From NCBI RefSeq assembly GCF_030269485.1, contig NZ_BSTL01000022.1, positions 1 through 64,000 on the forward strand: 64,000 nt of DNA, read 5' to 3'. The notes under the pieces are model-generated. The model saw only the letters and a list, made by a program, of their open reading frames with translations. It did not search any database and was not told the origin of the DNA. This stretch comes from Actinoplanes sp. NBRC 103695 (lineage in GTDB: Bacteria; Actinomycetota; Actinomycetes; Mycobacteriales; Micromonosporaceae). Positions 56,350 to 64,000 of the stretch are shown here, in pieces. The translations under genes and the position numbers were made by a program. The first letter of the stretch is position 1, and every line of letters starts with the position of its first letter.

Positions 56350-57626
56350 CCGGCCTGCTTCTTCCAGGCGGCCCACTCGGTCACGGAGGTCTTCTGGATC
56401 GCGTCGAGTGTCTTCGGGCCGGTGCCCGGGTCGACCATGAACCCCTGCAGCTCGGTGGTCGCGGCCAGCACCAGCTTGGACGGGAAAGCCTCGTAGAAGC
56501 GGTTCAGCAGCACCGGCTTGTCCTGGGCGACCTGGGTCTGCAGCTTCTTGATGAGCGGGTCGGTGGAGGGGACGTCGGGGTTCGCCGAGCTGTCCGCGAG
56601 GAAGGTGGACCAGACCGTCTGCACCGACGGGTCGAGCCAGCTGCCCAGCTGCTTGACCGCGTCCTCGCGGTTCGGCGCGTTGGTGGGCACGGTCCACGCG
56701 CCGCCCTCGACGAAGGTCGACCGGGGGGCGCCGGGCGTCACGGTCGGCATGAAGAAGGCGCCGTAGTCCTTGTCCGGCGTCATGCCGGCCAGCTTGAGGT
56801 TGCTGTTCTCCCAGGTGCCGACCGGGAGCATGGCCACCTTGCCGGATTTCATCATCGCCGGGGCGTCGGCGAGCTTGACGTCGGCCGGGGTGGTCCAGCC
56901 CTTGTCGATCCAGCCCTTCCAGATGGTCATCGCGTTCTGGGAGACCGGGTCGGTCCAGGCCGCCTGGTTCTGGGTGAGCTTGGCGTAGAAGTCGGGGGAC
57001 TGGGCGGCGACCAGGGTCTGGTAGGGGATGAACGACGTCCAGGTGTCGGACTGGCCAGTCCACAGCGGCGTCACGCCGTTCTGCTTGAGGGTGGCGGCGG
57101 CCTTCTCGAACTCGGCGAACGTGGTCGGTGGCTGGATGTCGTGCTCGGCGAACAGCGGCTTGCTGTAGAACACCACCCAGTAGGACTGGTACATCGGCAG
57201 GCCGTACACCTTGCCCTGGAAGGTGTAATTGGGCTTGAGCGCCGGGTCGACCCAGCCCTTCTGCTCGGCCGAGTTCCACACGTCGGTGAGGTCGGTCAGC
57301 AGCCCGGTCGAGGCGAGGTCCTGCAGCTTGTATCCGCTCCACCATTTGACCAGGTCGTTGGTCTTCCGGGTGGTGATCGACGTCCGCACCACCTGTTCGT
57401 AGTCGGAGGTCGACGGGACGCTGACCGGTTTGATGCCGCGGCCGGTGATCTTCTGCAGCGCCGTGCCGGCGTCGACGAAGCCTTTTTCCCAGGTGGGATT
57501 GTCGGAGTAGAGGGAGAGCGGGCCGGTGCCGCCGGCCGGCTCGCTGCCGCCCCCGCAGGCGACGGCCGACGTGGCCGTGAGCACCGCGGCGAGAAGCGCG
57601 CTGGCTGTCCGTTTCGTGATCCGCAT
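56346..57626 (-). CDS. Sugar-binding lipoprotein of the mannoside ABC transporter
   Basis: A 426-residue extracellular binding protein. The lipobox around ATSAVAC-GGG gives an acylated Cys near residue 24, then the family 1 carbohydrate-binding fold (VDAGTALQKITGRGIKPVSV, NDLVKWWSGYKLQDLA, YGLPMYQSYWVVFYSKPLF). ATG 57626 is the chosen start; upstream in-frame codons lie over an operator. It is the first gene of the operon and divergent from the isomerase gene, with LacI-type boxes between. Substrate probably mannose-containing oligosaccharides, from the enzymes in the operon. Confidence 0.88.
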   Translation of the reverse strand: MRITKRTASALLAAVLTATSAVACGGGSEPAGGTGPLSLYSDNPTWEKGFVDAGTALQKITGRGIKPVSVPSTSDYEQVVRTSITTRKTNDLVKWWSGYKLQDLASTGLLTDLTDVWNSAEQKGWVDPALKPNYTFQGKVYGLPMYQSYWVVFYSKPLFAEHDIQPPTTFAEFEKAAATLKQNGVTPLWTGQSDTWTSFIPYQTLVAAQSPDFYAKLTQNQAAWTDPVSQNAMTIWKGWIDKGWTTPADVKLADAPAMMKSGKVAMLPVGTWENSNLKLAGMTPDKDYGAFFMPTVTPGAPRSTFVEGGAWTVPTNAPNREDAVKQLGSWLDPSVQTVWSTFLADSSANPDVPSTDPLIKKLQTQVAQDKPVLLNRFYEAFPSKLVLAATTELQGFMVDPGTGPKTLDAIQKTSVTEWAAWKKQAG

Positions 57627-57634
57627 CTCCGGCA

Positions 57635-57648
57635 CGGTATCGCTACCA
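57635..57648. promoter_or_regulatory. LacI-type operator box 1
   Basis: On the minus strand TGGTAGCGATACCG, matching box 2 except at one arm end. It lies nine bases upstream of the ATG of the binding-protein gene, where a repressor would block its transcription. Confidence 0.65.
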
Positions 57649-57713
57649 TAGACACTAGGCAATACGTTGGAAACAAATCCTGGTGTGGCACGGAGATGTG
57701 GACTGCGCGACTC

Positions 57714-57727
57714 TGGTACCGATACCA
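57714..57727. promoter_or_regulatory. LacI-type operator box 2
   Basis: TGGTACCGATACCA, near-perfect palindrome, 20 bases upstream of the isomerase ATG at 57748. With box 1 it brackets the 120-bp divergent promoter region, so one regulator can control both arms. Confidence 0.72.
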
Positions 57728-57747
57728 TCGCCGGGGTGGGTGACCAG

Positions 57748-59421
57748 ATGAGTTACGAGCCCGAGCCGATCTACCCGCCGGCGACGGGTGCCGTCCGTCG
57801 CGGATGGGACGCGGTCCGCGACGTCCTTCCCCGTCCCGGCACGGTGCTCGCGATCGACGGCCCGATGGTGCAGGACTGGACCGCCGTGCTGACCGCGCTG
57901 CCGCCCGATGCGCTGCTCGTCGACATGCGCACCGCGACGGTCGGCTGGGATCAGGTGCGCAAGCGCACCGAATCCGCCCGCGAGCTGGCCGGCGACCCCG
58001 ACTTCGCCACCCTCGCCACGGGGACCCTGGCGGATCTCATCGACCGGGTGCCGCCGGTGCCACGCGACCCCGGCCGGCTGACCGTGGTGTTCGGCCCCGG
58101 CGCCGCTCTGGCCGGGCACGACGAGCTCTGGTATGCCGACCTGCCCAAGCGGTACGCGGAAAAGGCGACGATCGACGGCCACGGCCGCAACCTCGGCCGG
58201 CCGGCCGGCGAGGCGGGTGACACGCGGCGCCTGTTCTATGTCGACTGGCCGCTGCTCGACCGGCACCGCGACGCCGTCGCCGCAGACCTCACGCAATGGC
58301 TCGACCTGCAGGACCCGGCCGATCCGCAGCTGCTCGCCGGCGCCGATCTCCGCGCCTCGCTGGCCTGGCTGTCCCGTCGTCCGCTGCGCACCCGGCCGAC
58401 CTTCAACACCACCTCGTGGGGCGGTCACTGGGCGCAGGAACAGCTCGGCATGAACGCCGGCGCGCGCAACACCGCCCTCGGGTACGAGCTGATCGGACCG
58501 GAGAGCGGCATCCTGATCGGCACCCGGGACGGCGGCGCCGTCGAGGTACCGTTCCAGCTGCTGGTCGCGTCGCACCCGGAAGCGGTGCTGGGCGAGGCCG
58601 TGCACCCGCGGTTCGGTACGTCGTTCCCGATCCGGTTCGACTACCTCGACACGTACGGCGGTGGCAACCTCTCCGTGCACTGCCATCCGCGGCCGGACCG
58701 CATGCGTGCGGTTTTCGGCTGGCCGTACCCGCAGCACGAGACGTATTACATGATGGTGGGCTCGCCGGAGAACGTGGTCTACCTGGGACTGCGCGACGGC
58801 GTGGACCTGGCCGCCTTCGAGCGTCAGGCACACGCGGCACACGACCACGGCGAGCCCTTCGACATCGAACGGTTCGTGCAGCAGCACCCCGCCGACGAAC
58901 ACCAGCTGTTCCTCATCCCAGCCGGCACCCCGCACGGCAGCGGCAAGGGCAACGTGGTGCTCGAGGTCAGCGCGACGCCCTATCTCTACTCGCTGCGCTT
59001 CTACGACTGGCTGCGCCGCGACGCGGACGGCCGGCAGCGCCCGGTGCACGTCGGCCACGCGTTCGGCAACCTGGACACCAGCCGCACCGGGCCCGAGTCG
59101 CGCGCCGATCTCGTCCAGCGGCCTCGGACGGTCGAGGCCGGCGCCGGCTGGCGCGAGGACCTGATCGGAGCCCTGCCCGAGATGTTCTTCCAGGTGCACC
59201 GCCTGGAGCTGGCGGACGGGGCGACGGCGCCGCAGGACACGACCGACCGTTTCCACGTGCTCAACGTGGTGGCCGGGCAGGGCGTCCGGATCGGCACCGG
59301 ACTCGGCGAGCACCTGGTGTCGTTCGCCGAGACGCTGGTGATCCCGGCGGCGGCCGGTCGCTACACGGTCACCGCCCTCGGCCCGGCGGGAGCGCGTGTG
59401 GTGAAGGCGTTCGTCCGATGA
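57748..59421 (+). CDS. Class I mannose-6-phosphate isomerase-like protein with long N-terminal extension
   Basis: A 557-residue protein. The C-terminal two thirds carry the isomerase cupin: NLSVHCHPRPDRM and WPYPQHETYYMMVG with HEE-type metal ligands, and IPAGTPHGSGKGNVVLEVS. The first 200 residues (VLAIDGPMVQDWTAVL, TVVFGPGAALAGHDELWYA) are not typical of short ManA and resemble a degenerate P-loop/kinase fold. It probably converts mannose-6-phosphate to fructose-6-phosphate. ATG 57748 follows GGGTGGGTGACC; GTG 57736 is possible. ATGA overlap with the ROK gene. Confidence 0.85.
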   Translation: MSYEPEPIYPPATGAVRRGWDAVRDVLPRPGTVLAIDGPMVQDWTAVLTALPPDALLVDMRTATVGWDQVRKRTESARELAGDPDFATLATGTLADLIDRVPPVPRDPGRLTVVFGPGAALAGHDELWYADLPKRYAEKATIDGHGRNLGRPAGEAGDTRRLFYVDWPLLDRHRDAVAADLTQWLDLQDPADPQLLAGADLRASLAWLSRRPLRTRPTFNTTSWGGHWAQEQLGMNAGARNTALGYELIGPESGILIGTRDGGAVEVPFQLLVASHPEAVLGEAVHPRFGTSFPIRFDYLDTYGGGNLSVHCHPRPDRMRAVFGWPYPQHETYYMMVGSPENVVYLGLRDGVDLAAFERQAHAAHDHGEPFDIERFVQQHPADEHQLFLIPAGTPHGSGKGNVVLEVSATPYLYSLRFYDWLRRDADGRQRPVHVGHAFGNLDTSRTGPESRADLVQRPRTVEAGAGWREDLIGALPEMFFQVHRLELADGATAPQDTTDRFHVLNVVAGQGVRIGTGLGEHLVSFAETLVIPAAAGRYTVTALGPAGARVVKAFVR

Positions 59422-60269
59422 TCGCGGCGGTCGAGCTCGGCGGCAGCCACGTCAGCGCGACCCGGATCGATCCGGCCACCTGGACGGCGCGCGACGATGC
59501 GCCGCCGGCCTGGCGGGTGGATCCGCAGGCCACGGTGCGAGACCTGATCGAGGCGCTCACGGTCGCGGCGCGATCGGCACAACCGTTGACGGGTACGCCG
59601 TTGTGCCTCGCCGTTCCCGGCCCGTTCGACTATGCCGGGGGCGTCGGCCGGTACGCCGGGGTCGGGAAGTTCACGACGCTCAACGGCGTCGATGTGCGCG
59701 CCGCCCTGGCCGAGGCGCTCGACGGGCAGCCGGCGGAGATCACCTTCGTGAACGACGCGGAGGCCTTCGCGGTCGGGGAGTGGGTCGCCGGGGCCGGCCG
59801 GGGCCTGGACCGGATCGCCGGCATCACGCTCGGGACCGGCGTGGGATCGGCCTTCCTCGACCGCGGCCGGGCTGTGCGGGACGGCCCGGCGGTGCCACCT
59901 GAGGGCCGGGCCGACCTGCTGGAGATCGACGGCCGCCCGTTGGAGGAGACGGTCAGCACCCGGGCGGTGCTCCGGGCACACGGGCGGCAGGCCGCGGGTG
60001 TGCTGGAGGTGATCCGGGCAGGGGACGCCGGGGCCCTGACCGCCTACCGCCGGCTGGGCCGCGCGCTGGCTCCGTACGTCCGCGATTTCGCCGCCCGGGC
60101 CGTCGTGGTCGGCGGCGCGGTGACCCGGTCGTGGGACGTGATCGGGCCTCTGTTCATCGCCGGGCTGGCCGACGGCGGTGCCCAGGTGGAGGTGCTGGTC
60201 GCGGCCCACCCGCGGACCGCCGCGCACGTCGGCGCCGCCTGGCTGACGCGGCGGGAGACGGCGCCGTGA
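59418..60269 (+). CDS. ROK-family sugar kinase without the zinc motif
   Basis: A 283-residue kinase: phosphate loop AAVELGGSHVSA, LAVPGPFDYAGGVG, the catalytic Asp in FVNDAEAFAVGEW and the second ATP motif GITLGTGVGSAFL. The Cys-rich zinc motif (CxCGxxGCxE) of most ROK glucokinases is absent; PPEGRADLLEIDG takes its place, as in some mannokinase/fructokinase-like members. With the isomerase it suggests mannose phosphorylation. It overlaps the isomerase gene by ATGA, and its stop is followed at 19 bases by the LacI gene. Confidence 0.85.
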   Translation: MIAAVELGGSHVSATRIDPATWTARDDAPPAWRVDPQATVRDLIEALTVAARSAQPLTGTPLCLAVPGPFDYAGGVGRYAGVGKFTTLNGVDVRAALAEALDGQPAEITFVNDAEAFAVGEWVAGAGRGLDRIAGITLGTGVGSAFLDRGRAVRDGPAVPPEGRADLLEIDGRPLEETVSTRAVLRAHGRQAAGVLEVIRAGDAGALTAYRRLGRALAPYVRDFAARAVVVGGAVTRSWDVIGPLFIAGLADGGAQVEVLVAAHPRTAAHVGAAWLTRRETAP

Positions 60270-60282
60270 TGGCGATACCATC
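60268..60282. promoter_or_regulatory. LacI-type box 3 (weak) before the repressor gene
   Basis: GATGGCGATACCATC shares CGATACCATCG with box 2 and has a 5-bp dyad. It overlaps the ROK stop codon and ends six bases before the LacI ATG; it could give autoregulation. Confidence 0.5.
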
Positions 60283-60288
60283 GCAGCG

Positions 60289-61284
60289 ATGAACCCGACG
60301 ATGCGTGACGTCGCCGACTACGCGCGCGTCAGCCCGATGACCGTGTCGCGCACCCTCCGCGACGACCCCAGCGTCGCCCCCGAGAAACGCAGCCGTGTGC
60401 TGGCGGCGGTCGCGGCCCTCGGTTACCGGCGCAACGAGGCCGCGCGCACCCTGCGGGTCGGCGGCTCGACCAAGCTGCTCGGCGTCGTCATCACCAACAT
60501 CGCCAACCCGTTCTACGCCCAGCTCGCCCTCGGCATCGAGGACCACGCGGACAAGCGCGGGATGCGCGTCGTGTTCGCCAACTCCGGCGAGAACACCGAC
60601 CGGGAACGCCAGCTGGTCCAGGATTTCGCGGCCCGCCGGCTGGACGGCATCATCGCGGTGCCGGCCGCCAACCAGCACGACCACCTCGACCCGGCCGGTC
60701 TCGCCGCCGTCCCGGTGGTGCTCGCGGCCAGCCCGCCCCACCGGATCAACGTGGACGCGGTGCTGCTGGACGACTTCGGCGGCACCTACGAGGCGACCAG
60801 CATGCTGATCGCGCGCGGCCACCGCAACATCGGTTTCCTCGGTCTGCCCGCGGCCACCTGGACCGGCTCGGAACGCTACCGCGGTTATGTGGCGGCGCTG
60901 GAGGCGGCCGGACTGGCGGTGCAGGACCGATTCGTCCGCCGGAACCAGCCCCACGTCGCGGCCGCGGTCGAGGCGGCGAACGCGATCCTCGACCAGCCCG
61001 ACCCGCCGACCGCCGTCTTCGCCGCCAACAACCGCAACACCATCGGTGCCTACCGCGCCATCCGGTCGCACGGCGGCACGACCGCCCTGGCCGGTTTCGA
61101 CGACTTCGACTTCGCCGACCTGCTCGACCTGCCGCTGATCGTGGTGTCCTATGACGCCCGTGAGATCGGCCGGGTCGCCGCCGAGTTGGTCTGCGGCCAC
61201 ATCGACAACCCGTCGTCCAGCCCGCTGGCCCGCCGGGTGGTCATCCCGACCAAGGTCATCGACTACCCCAACGCCGCGTCCTGA
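60289..61284 (+). CDS. LacI-family repressor of the mannoside locus
   Basis: A 331-residue regulator. The N-terminal LacI helix-turn-helix reads MRDVADYARVSPMTVSRTLR with a hinge ALGYRRNEAARTLR, and the periplasmic-binding-like ligand domain (LLGVVITNIANPFYAQLALG, PTAVFAANNRNTIGAYRAIR, GFDDFDFADLLDLPL) follows. The last gene of the plus-strand arm, it is the natural candidate for binding the TGGTAnCGATACCA boxes in the divergent promoter. The ligand is probably mannose or a phosphorylated derivative (inference). Confidence 0.92.
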   Translation: MNPTMRDVADYARVSPMTVSRTLRDDPSVAPEKRSRVLAAVAALGYRRNEAARTLRVGGSTKLLGVVITNIANPFYAQLALGIEDHADKRGMRVVFANSGENTDRERQLVQDFAARRLDGIIAVPAANQHDHLDPAGLAAVPVVLAASPPHRINVDAVLLDDFGGTYEATSMLIARGHRNIGFLGLPAATWTGSERYRGYVAALEAAGLAVQDRFVRRNQPHVAAAVEAANAILDQPDPPTAVFAANNRNTIGAYRAIRSHGGTTALAGFDDFDFADLLDLPLIVVSYDAREIGRVAAELVCGHIDNPSSSPLARRVVIPTKVIDYPNAAS

Positions 61285-61371
61285 GAATTGGACATGGCCC
61301 CATCGTCGCCTTCCAACGGGTCCAGCGTGTCGAGCGTCAACGTGATCAATCCATCCTCGCCCCGGGGCGGG

Positions 61372-61798
61372 CTACGCCGGCATTTGGCACACTGCCGTTT
61401 CGATGGTGAGCTGGAACGGTGACCAGAGCGCCTGGTCAGGCTCGGTGGGCAGCATGAGGACGGCGCCCCGGCGCCCACTGCGGTCGTGGAAGGCGATGCT
61501 TGAGCAGTGATGGCCGTAGCAGCCGGCCGCCGAGCGGGGCGGCGTAGAACCGGTGCAGGTCGTCGGTGGTAGAGATGATCGCGCCCGCGGTCCAGGCCGG
61601 TGACGGCGCGAACTGGGGCGTCTCGACTGGCTGGGCGCCGGGTGACGCCGGCATCTGGTAGCCGTGGGCGTAGTAGCCCGCGACCCAGGGTGTACCGGTG
61701 TCGGAGAAGTTCCCTCTGATCACGCCGGGAACCGCCGCACACCCGCCGAGCCGCGGGAACAGCCTGCCGTCGACCGCCTGGCCCGTCACCGGTTCCAC
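61372..61798 (-). pseudogene. Serine hydrolase (beta-lactamase class C-like) remnant
   Basis: The minus strand reads GTPWVAGYYAHGYQMP, APSPAWTAGAIISTTDDLHRF and YAAPLGGRLLRPSLL. This is the internal-to-C-terminal part of a D-Ala carboxypeptidase/beta-lactamase-like hydrolase. After about 61480 the frame shifts, and another frame ends with QLTIETAVCQMPA and TAG. The SxxK and YxN region is missing or scrambled. It is non-functional. Confidence 0.72.
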
Positions 61799-61854
61799 GC
61801 CGTTGCGCCACCTCTACCGCTGATAAGGCATAGCGTGACAGCAGGGGGTAGACG

Positions 61855-63183
61855 ATGAACACCCGGACGAGGCTGCTCGCGGCGACCGCGATGGCGGCCG
61901 TGATGGTACTGACGGCCTCTCCTGCGGTTGCCGTGGGTGGGACCGGAGGCGCGACGACCTCGCGGGTCAGCGTGTCGACGACCGGCGCCCAGGGCGACTA
62001 CTACGCCGACGGGCCGGCGCTGAGCGGCGACGGCCGGTCCGTGGCCTTCCACGCCTCGTCGACGAATCTGGTGCCCGGCGACACCAACGGCGTGGAGGAC
62101 GTGTTCGTGCGCGATCGCCGGTCCGGTCTCACCCGCCGGGTCAGCGTGACGAGCAGGGGAGTGCAAGGTAACCGGGCCAGCGCCGAACCGGCGATCAGCC
62201 CGGACGGCCGGTTCGTCGCGTTCCACTCCCGAGCGTCCAACCTGGTGCGCGGCGACAACAACAACGCCGACGACGTGTTCGTGCACGATCTGCGGTTGCG
62301 GACGACCCGCCGGGTCAGCGTGTCCGGGGCGGGCGCACAGGGCGATCTGGGGAGCGGGTGGCCCTCGATGAGCCCGGACGGCCGCTTCGTCGTATTCCAC
62401 TCGTCGGCCACGAACCTGGTAGCCCGGGACACCAACGGCAGCAGCGACGTGTTCCTGCACGACCTGCGGTTGCGGACGACCCGCCGGGTCAGCGTATCCA
62501 GCACCGGCGCGCAGGCGGCCGGCCAGAACGAGAACGCCGCCGTCAGTGCGGGTGGCCGGTACGTGGTGTTCTGGTCCAGCGCGGCGAACCTCGTGCGCCG
62601 CGACACGAACGGGCTGGCCGACGTCTTCGTCCGCGACGTCCGGGCCGGCACCACGACCCGGGTGAGCGTCTCCGACACCGAGGCGCAAGCGTCCTCGGAC
62701 ACGCCGACGTTCGTCAGTTCCTATCCGGGCATCAGCGCGGACGGCCGCTGGGTCACGTTCGTGTCGGGTGCGTCCAACCTGGTCCGTGGCGACACCAACG
62801 TGGTGCAGGACGCGTTCGTGCGCGACCGGCGCCGCGGCACGACCACCCGGATCAGCGTCTCCACCCGGCGAGCCCAGGCCGACGGCTACAGCTACCAGAC
62901 CAAGATCAACACCAGTGGGCGGTACGTGGTGTTCGGCTCTGCGGCGTCCAACCTCGTGCCCGGCGACACGAACGCCGAGCAGGACGTCTTCGTCCATGAC
63001 GTGCGGACCGGCGAGACGACCAGGGAGAGCGTCACCGCCCGGGGCGCTCAGGCGAACAGCACATGCCTGGAGCCGGCGATCAGCGCTGACGGCCGGCACG
63101 TCGGTTTCCTGTCGTGGGCGAGCAACCTGGTCCCGGGCGACACCAACGAGGCAGCCGACGTCTTCGTCCGCGACCGCCCCTGA
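61855..63183 (+). CDS. Secreted TolB/PD40-like beta-propeller protein
   Basis: A 442-residue exported protein. ATG 61855 has CAGGGGGTAG upstream and a signal peptide (LLAATAMAAVMVLTASPAVA). Seven or eight repeats of about 50 residues share RVSVS..GAQ...........S.DGR.V.F.S.A.NLV.GDTNG..DVFV.D. The 'GDTNG' loops resemble calcium-binding turns, and the 'SxDGRxVxF' strands are those of TolB-like WD40/PD40 propellers. A binding role at the surface is likely; no partner gene is next to it. Confidence 0.85.
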   Translation: MNTRTRLLAATAMAAVMVLTASPAVAVGGTGGATTSRVSVSTTGAQGDYYADGPALSGDGRSVAFHASSTNLVPGDTNGVEDVFVRDRRSGLTRRVSVTSRGVQGNRASAEPAISPDGRFVAFHSRASNLVRGDNNNADDVFVHDLRLRTTRRVSVSGAGAQGDLGSGWPSMSPDGRFVVFHSSATNLVARDTNGSSDVFLHDLRLRTTRRVSVSSTGAQAAGQNENAAVSAGGRYVVFWSSAANLVRRDTNGLADVFVRDVRAGTTTRVSVSDTEAQASSDTPTFVSSYPGISADGRWVTFVSGASNLVRGDTNVVQDAFVRDRRRGTTTRISVSTRRAQADGYSYQTKINTSGRYVVFGSAASNLVPGDTNAEQDVFVHDVRTGETTRESVTARGAQANSTCLEPAISADGRHVGFLSWASNLVPGDTNEAADVFVRDRP

Positions 63184-63452
63184 CGTGGGTGAGGAACTCG
63201 TGGCTGCTGCCCGCCGCATCGGACCGGATGAGGATCGGGCAGCCATCGATTCCTTGTCCCGAGCGACCGAAACCCAATAGCCGAGATCACCGAAACAACT
63301 AGACACTCTTCGCGGTGGAGGTCCGGCTCGCGTTGCCGGTCTCCTCGGGTTGCCGGGACTCCCACGGCGGGGACTCCCTCGGGTTGCCGGGGCTCTTCGG
63401 TGCGTGCGCTTGTTGCCGGCGCTTTCGCCGGGTGTGGGCTTTCGGTTGGTCT

Positions 63453-63916
63453 GCCAGGCGCCCGGGTGCCTGCTCACCGTCGCTGCCGCCGCTCGCGGCT
63501 CTGCCCGGGCGCGGTCAGTGGTAGCCGGGCACGAGGGTGGTAGCCGCGGCCTGTGGTGGTAGCCGGGCACGAGGGTGGTAGCCGTAGCCTGCGGTGGTAG
63601 CTGGGCGCGAGAGTGGTAGCCGAAGGCGGCATCCGGCCTGTTCGGCCCGCCGCGACCGCTCTGGCCGACCGGTCTCGCGTGGCCGGTGGTAGGACCAGGC
63701 GCTATCCGTGACCGCTGACCGCTCTGGGCTACCACGCGCGCGGACCGTGGTAGCCCAGCGCGGTATCCGGGCCGAAATACCGCCCTGGCCCACCACTGCC
63801 TGCCTGGTCTACCACTCATGTCCGCTCCTACCACCAACCGCGCCCGGCCACCAACCGCGCCCGGCCACGGCCGCGACCGGCCGCAGCAACGGTGAGCAGG
63901 CACCCGGGCGCCTGGC
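63453..63916. repeat. Perfect 28-bp inverted repeats flanking a 408-bp tract
   Basis: 63453-63480 (GCCAGGCGCCCGGGTGCCTG then CTCACCGT) is repeated exactly, inverted, at 63889-63916. Weaker similarity extends to about 100 bp on each side. The palindromic body between them carries GTGGTAG motifs in both orientations, so it may be a miniature mobile or structural element. Confidence 0.8.
63518..63631. repeat. Three tandem 38-bp repeats
   Basis: Units start at 63518, 63556 and 63594; the first two differ at three positions, the third is more diverged. Each unit contains GTGGTAGCC twice, 19 bases apart. Confidence 0.85.
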
Positions 63917-64000
63917 AAGCCGCCCCGACCCCGCACCGGGCGCAAGCGACGGCAACCAGGGCGAGCAGGCACCCCGCCCCCGCACCGGGCGCAAGCAACG

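Larger units (their letters stand above)
63184..64000. other. Non-coding repeat-rich tract
   Basis: No gene supported. The tract contains a 38-bp tandem repeat, perfect 28-bp inverted repeats and about eleven copies of GTGGTAG/CTACCAC. Long open frames across it are products of high GC and repeats. It runs to the window edge. Confidence 0.6.

Noticed and set aside
63518-63631. CRISPR array from 38-bp repeats
   Set aside because: Head-to-tail units without unique spacers and only three copies.
61786-63972. A 728-residue minus-strand open frame
   Set aside because: Antisense to the PD40-like gene and passing through tandem repeats; no domain or signal.

Overview
The window is high-GC DNA with GTG/TTG starts, twin-domain secreted enzymes, LAL-type LuxR and HxlR/MmyB/TetR regulators and Wadjet genes, which together suggest a filamentous actinomycete. 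Micromonosporaceae (Actinoplanes-like) is my best guess by gene style only. No rRNA, complete tRNA, CRISPR array or intact insertion sequence was found. Much of the window is accessory or decaying DNA: intact single genes and small operons lie among at least fifteen gene remnants.

Layout. 0-6.3 kb: a secreted DUF346-type propeller lectin with a clear terminator, an IS21 istB remnant, a broken tyrosine recombinase, an unknown protein and a secreted protein built from an almost identical tandem duplication, then a second broken integrase. 6.3-18.8 kb: a large secreted subtilisin-like protease, an ATPase-type LuxR regulator, the 3' end of a tRNA with its terminator, a GH97 glycosidase with a ricin-type domain, LysR and FAD-oxidase scraps and a vanadium haloperoxidase-like secreted enzyme. 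19-24.3 kb: a hybrid histidine kinase, an IS256 scrap, an unknown protein and a membrane pentapeptide-repeat protein encoded by thirteen 36-bp DNA repeats.

24.5-36 kb is a zone of small regulator/oxidoreductase pairs: TetR, MmyB with a divergent SDR, HxlR with a divergent medium-chain reductase, AraC with an SRPBCC protein, and TetR with an SDR. Several neighbours are decapitated or frameshifted, including a TetR and a reductase fused head to head by loss of both 5' ends. Two large GTAC-N3-GTACG palindromes flank the promoter region of the last TetR.

36.3-47.3 kb: a secreted von Willebrand type D protein, then a complete, tightly overlapping jetABCD operon (type I Wadjet, an SMC-like anti-plasmid defence system), followed by an integrase fragment. 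Wadjet is known; this is the main defence system I can identify. 47.4-50.1 kb: an orphan lipoprotein substrate-binding protein and a CHASE-GGDEF diguanylate cyclase.

50.4-61.3 kb is a coherent mannoside utilisation locus. One arm encodes a sugar ABC transporter (binding protein and two permeases), a GH38 alpha-mannosidase and a GH76 alpha-1,6-mannanase. The other encodes a mannose-6-phosphate isomerase-like protein, a ROK kinase and a LacI repressor. Related boxes of the form TGGTAnCGATACCA lie in the divergent promoter region, and a weaker one lies before the LacI gene. The likely flow is extracellular mannan trimming, import, intracellular mannosidase cleavage, phosphorylation and isomerisation to fructose-6-phosphate. 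61.3-64 kb holds a serine hydrolase remnant, a secreted TolB/PD40-like propeller protein and a non-coding repeat-rich tract with perfect 28-bp inverted repeats.
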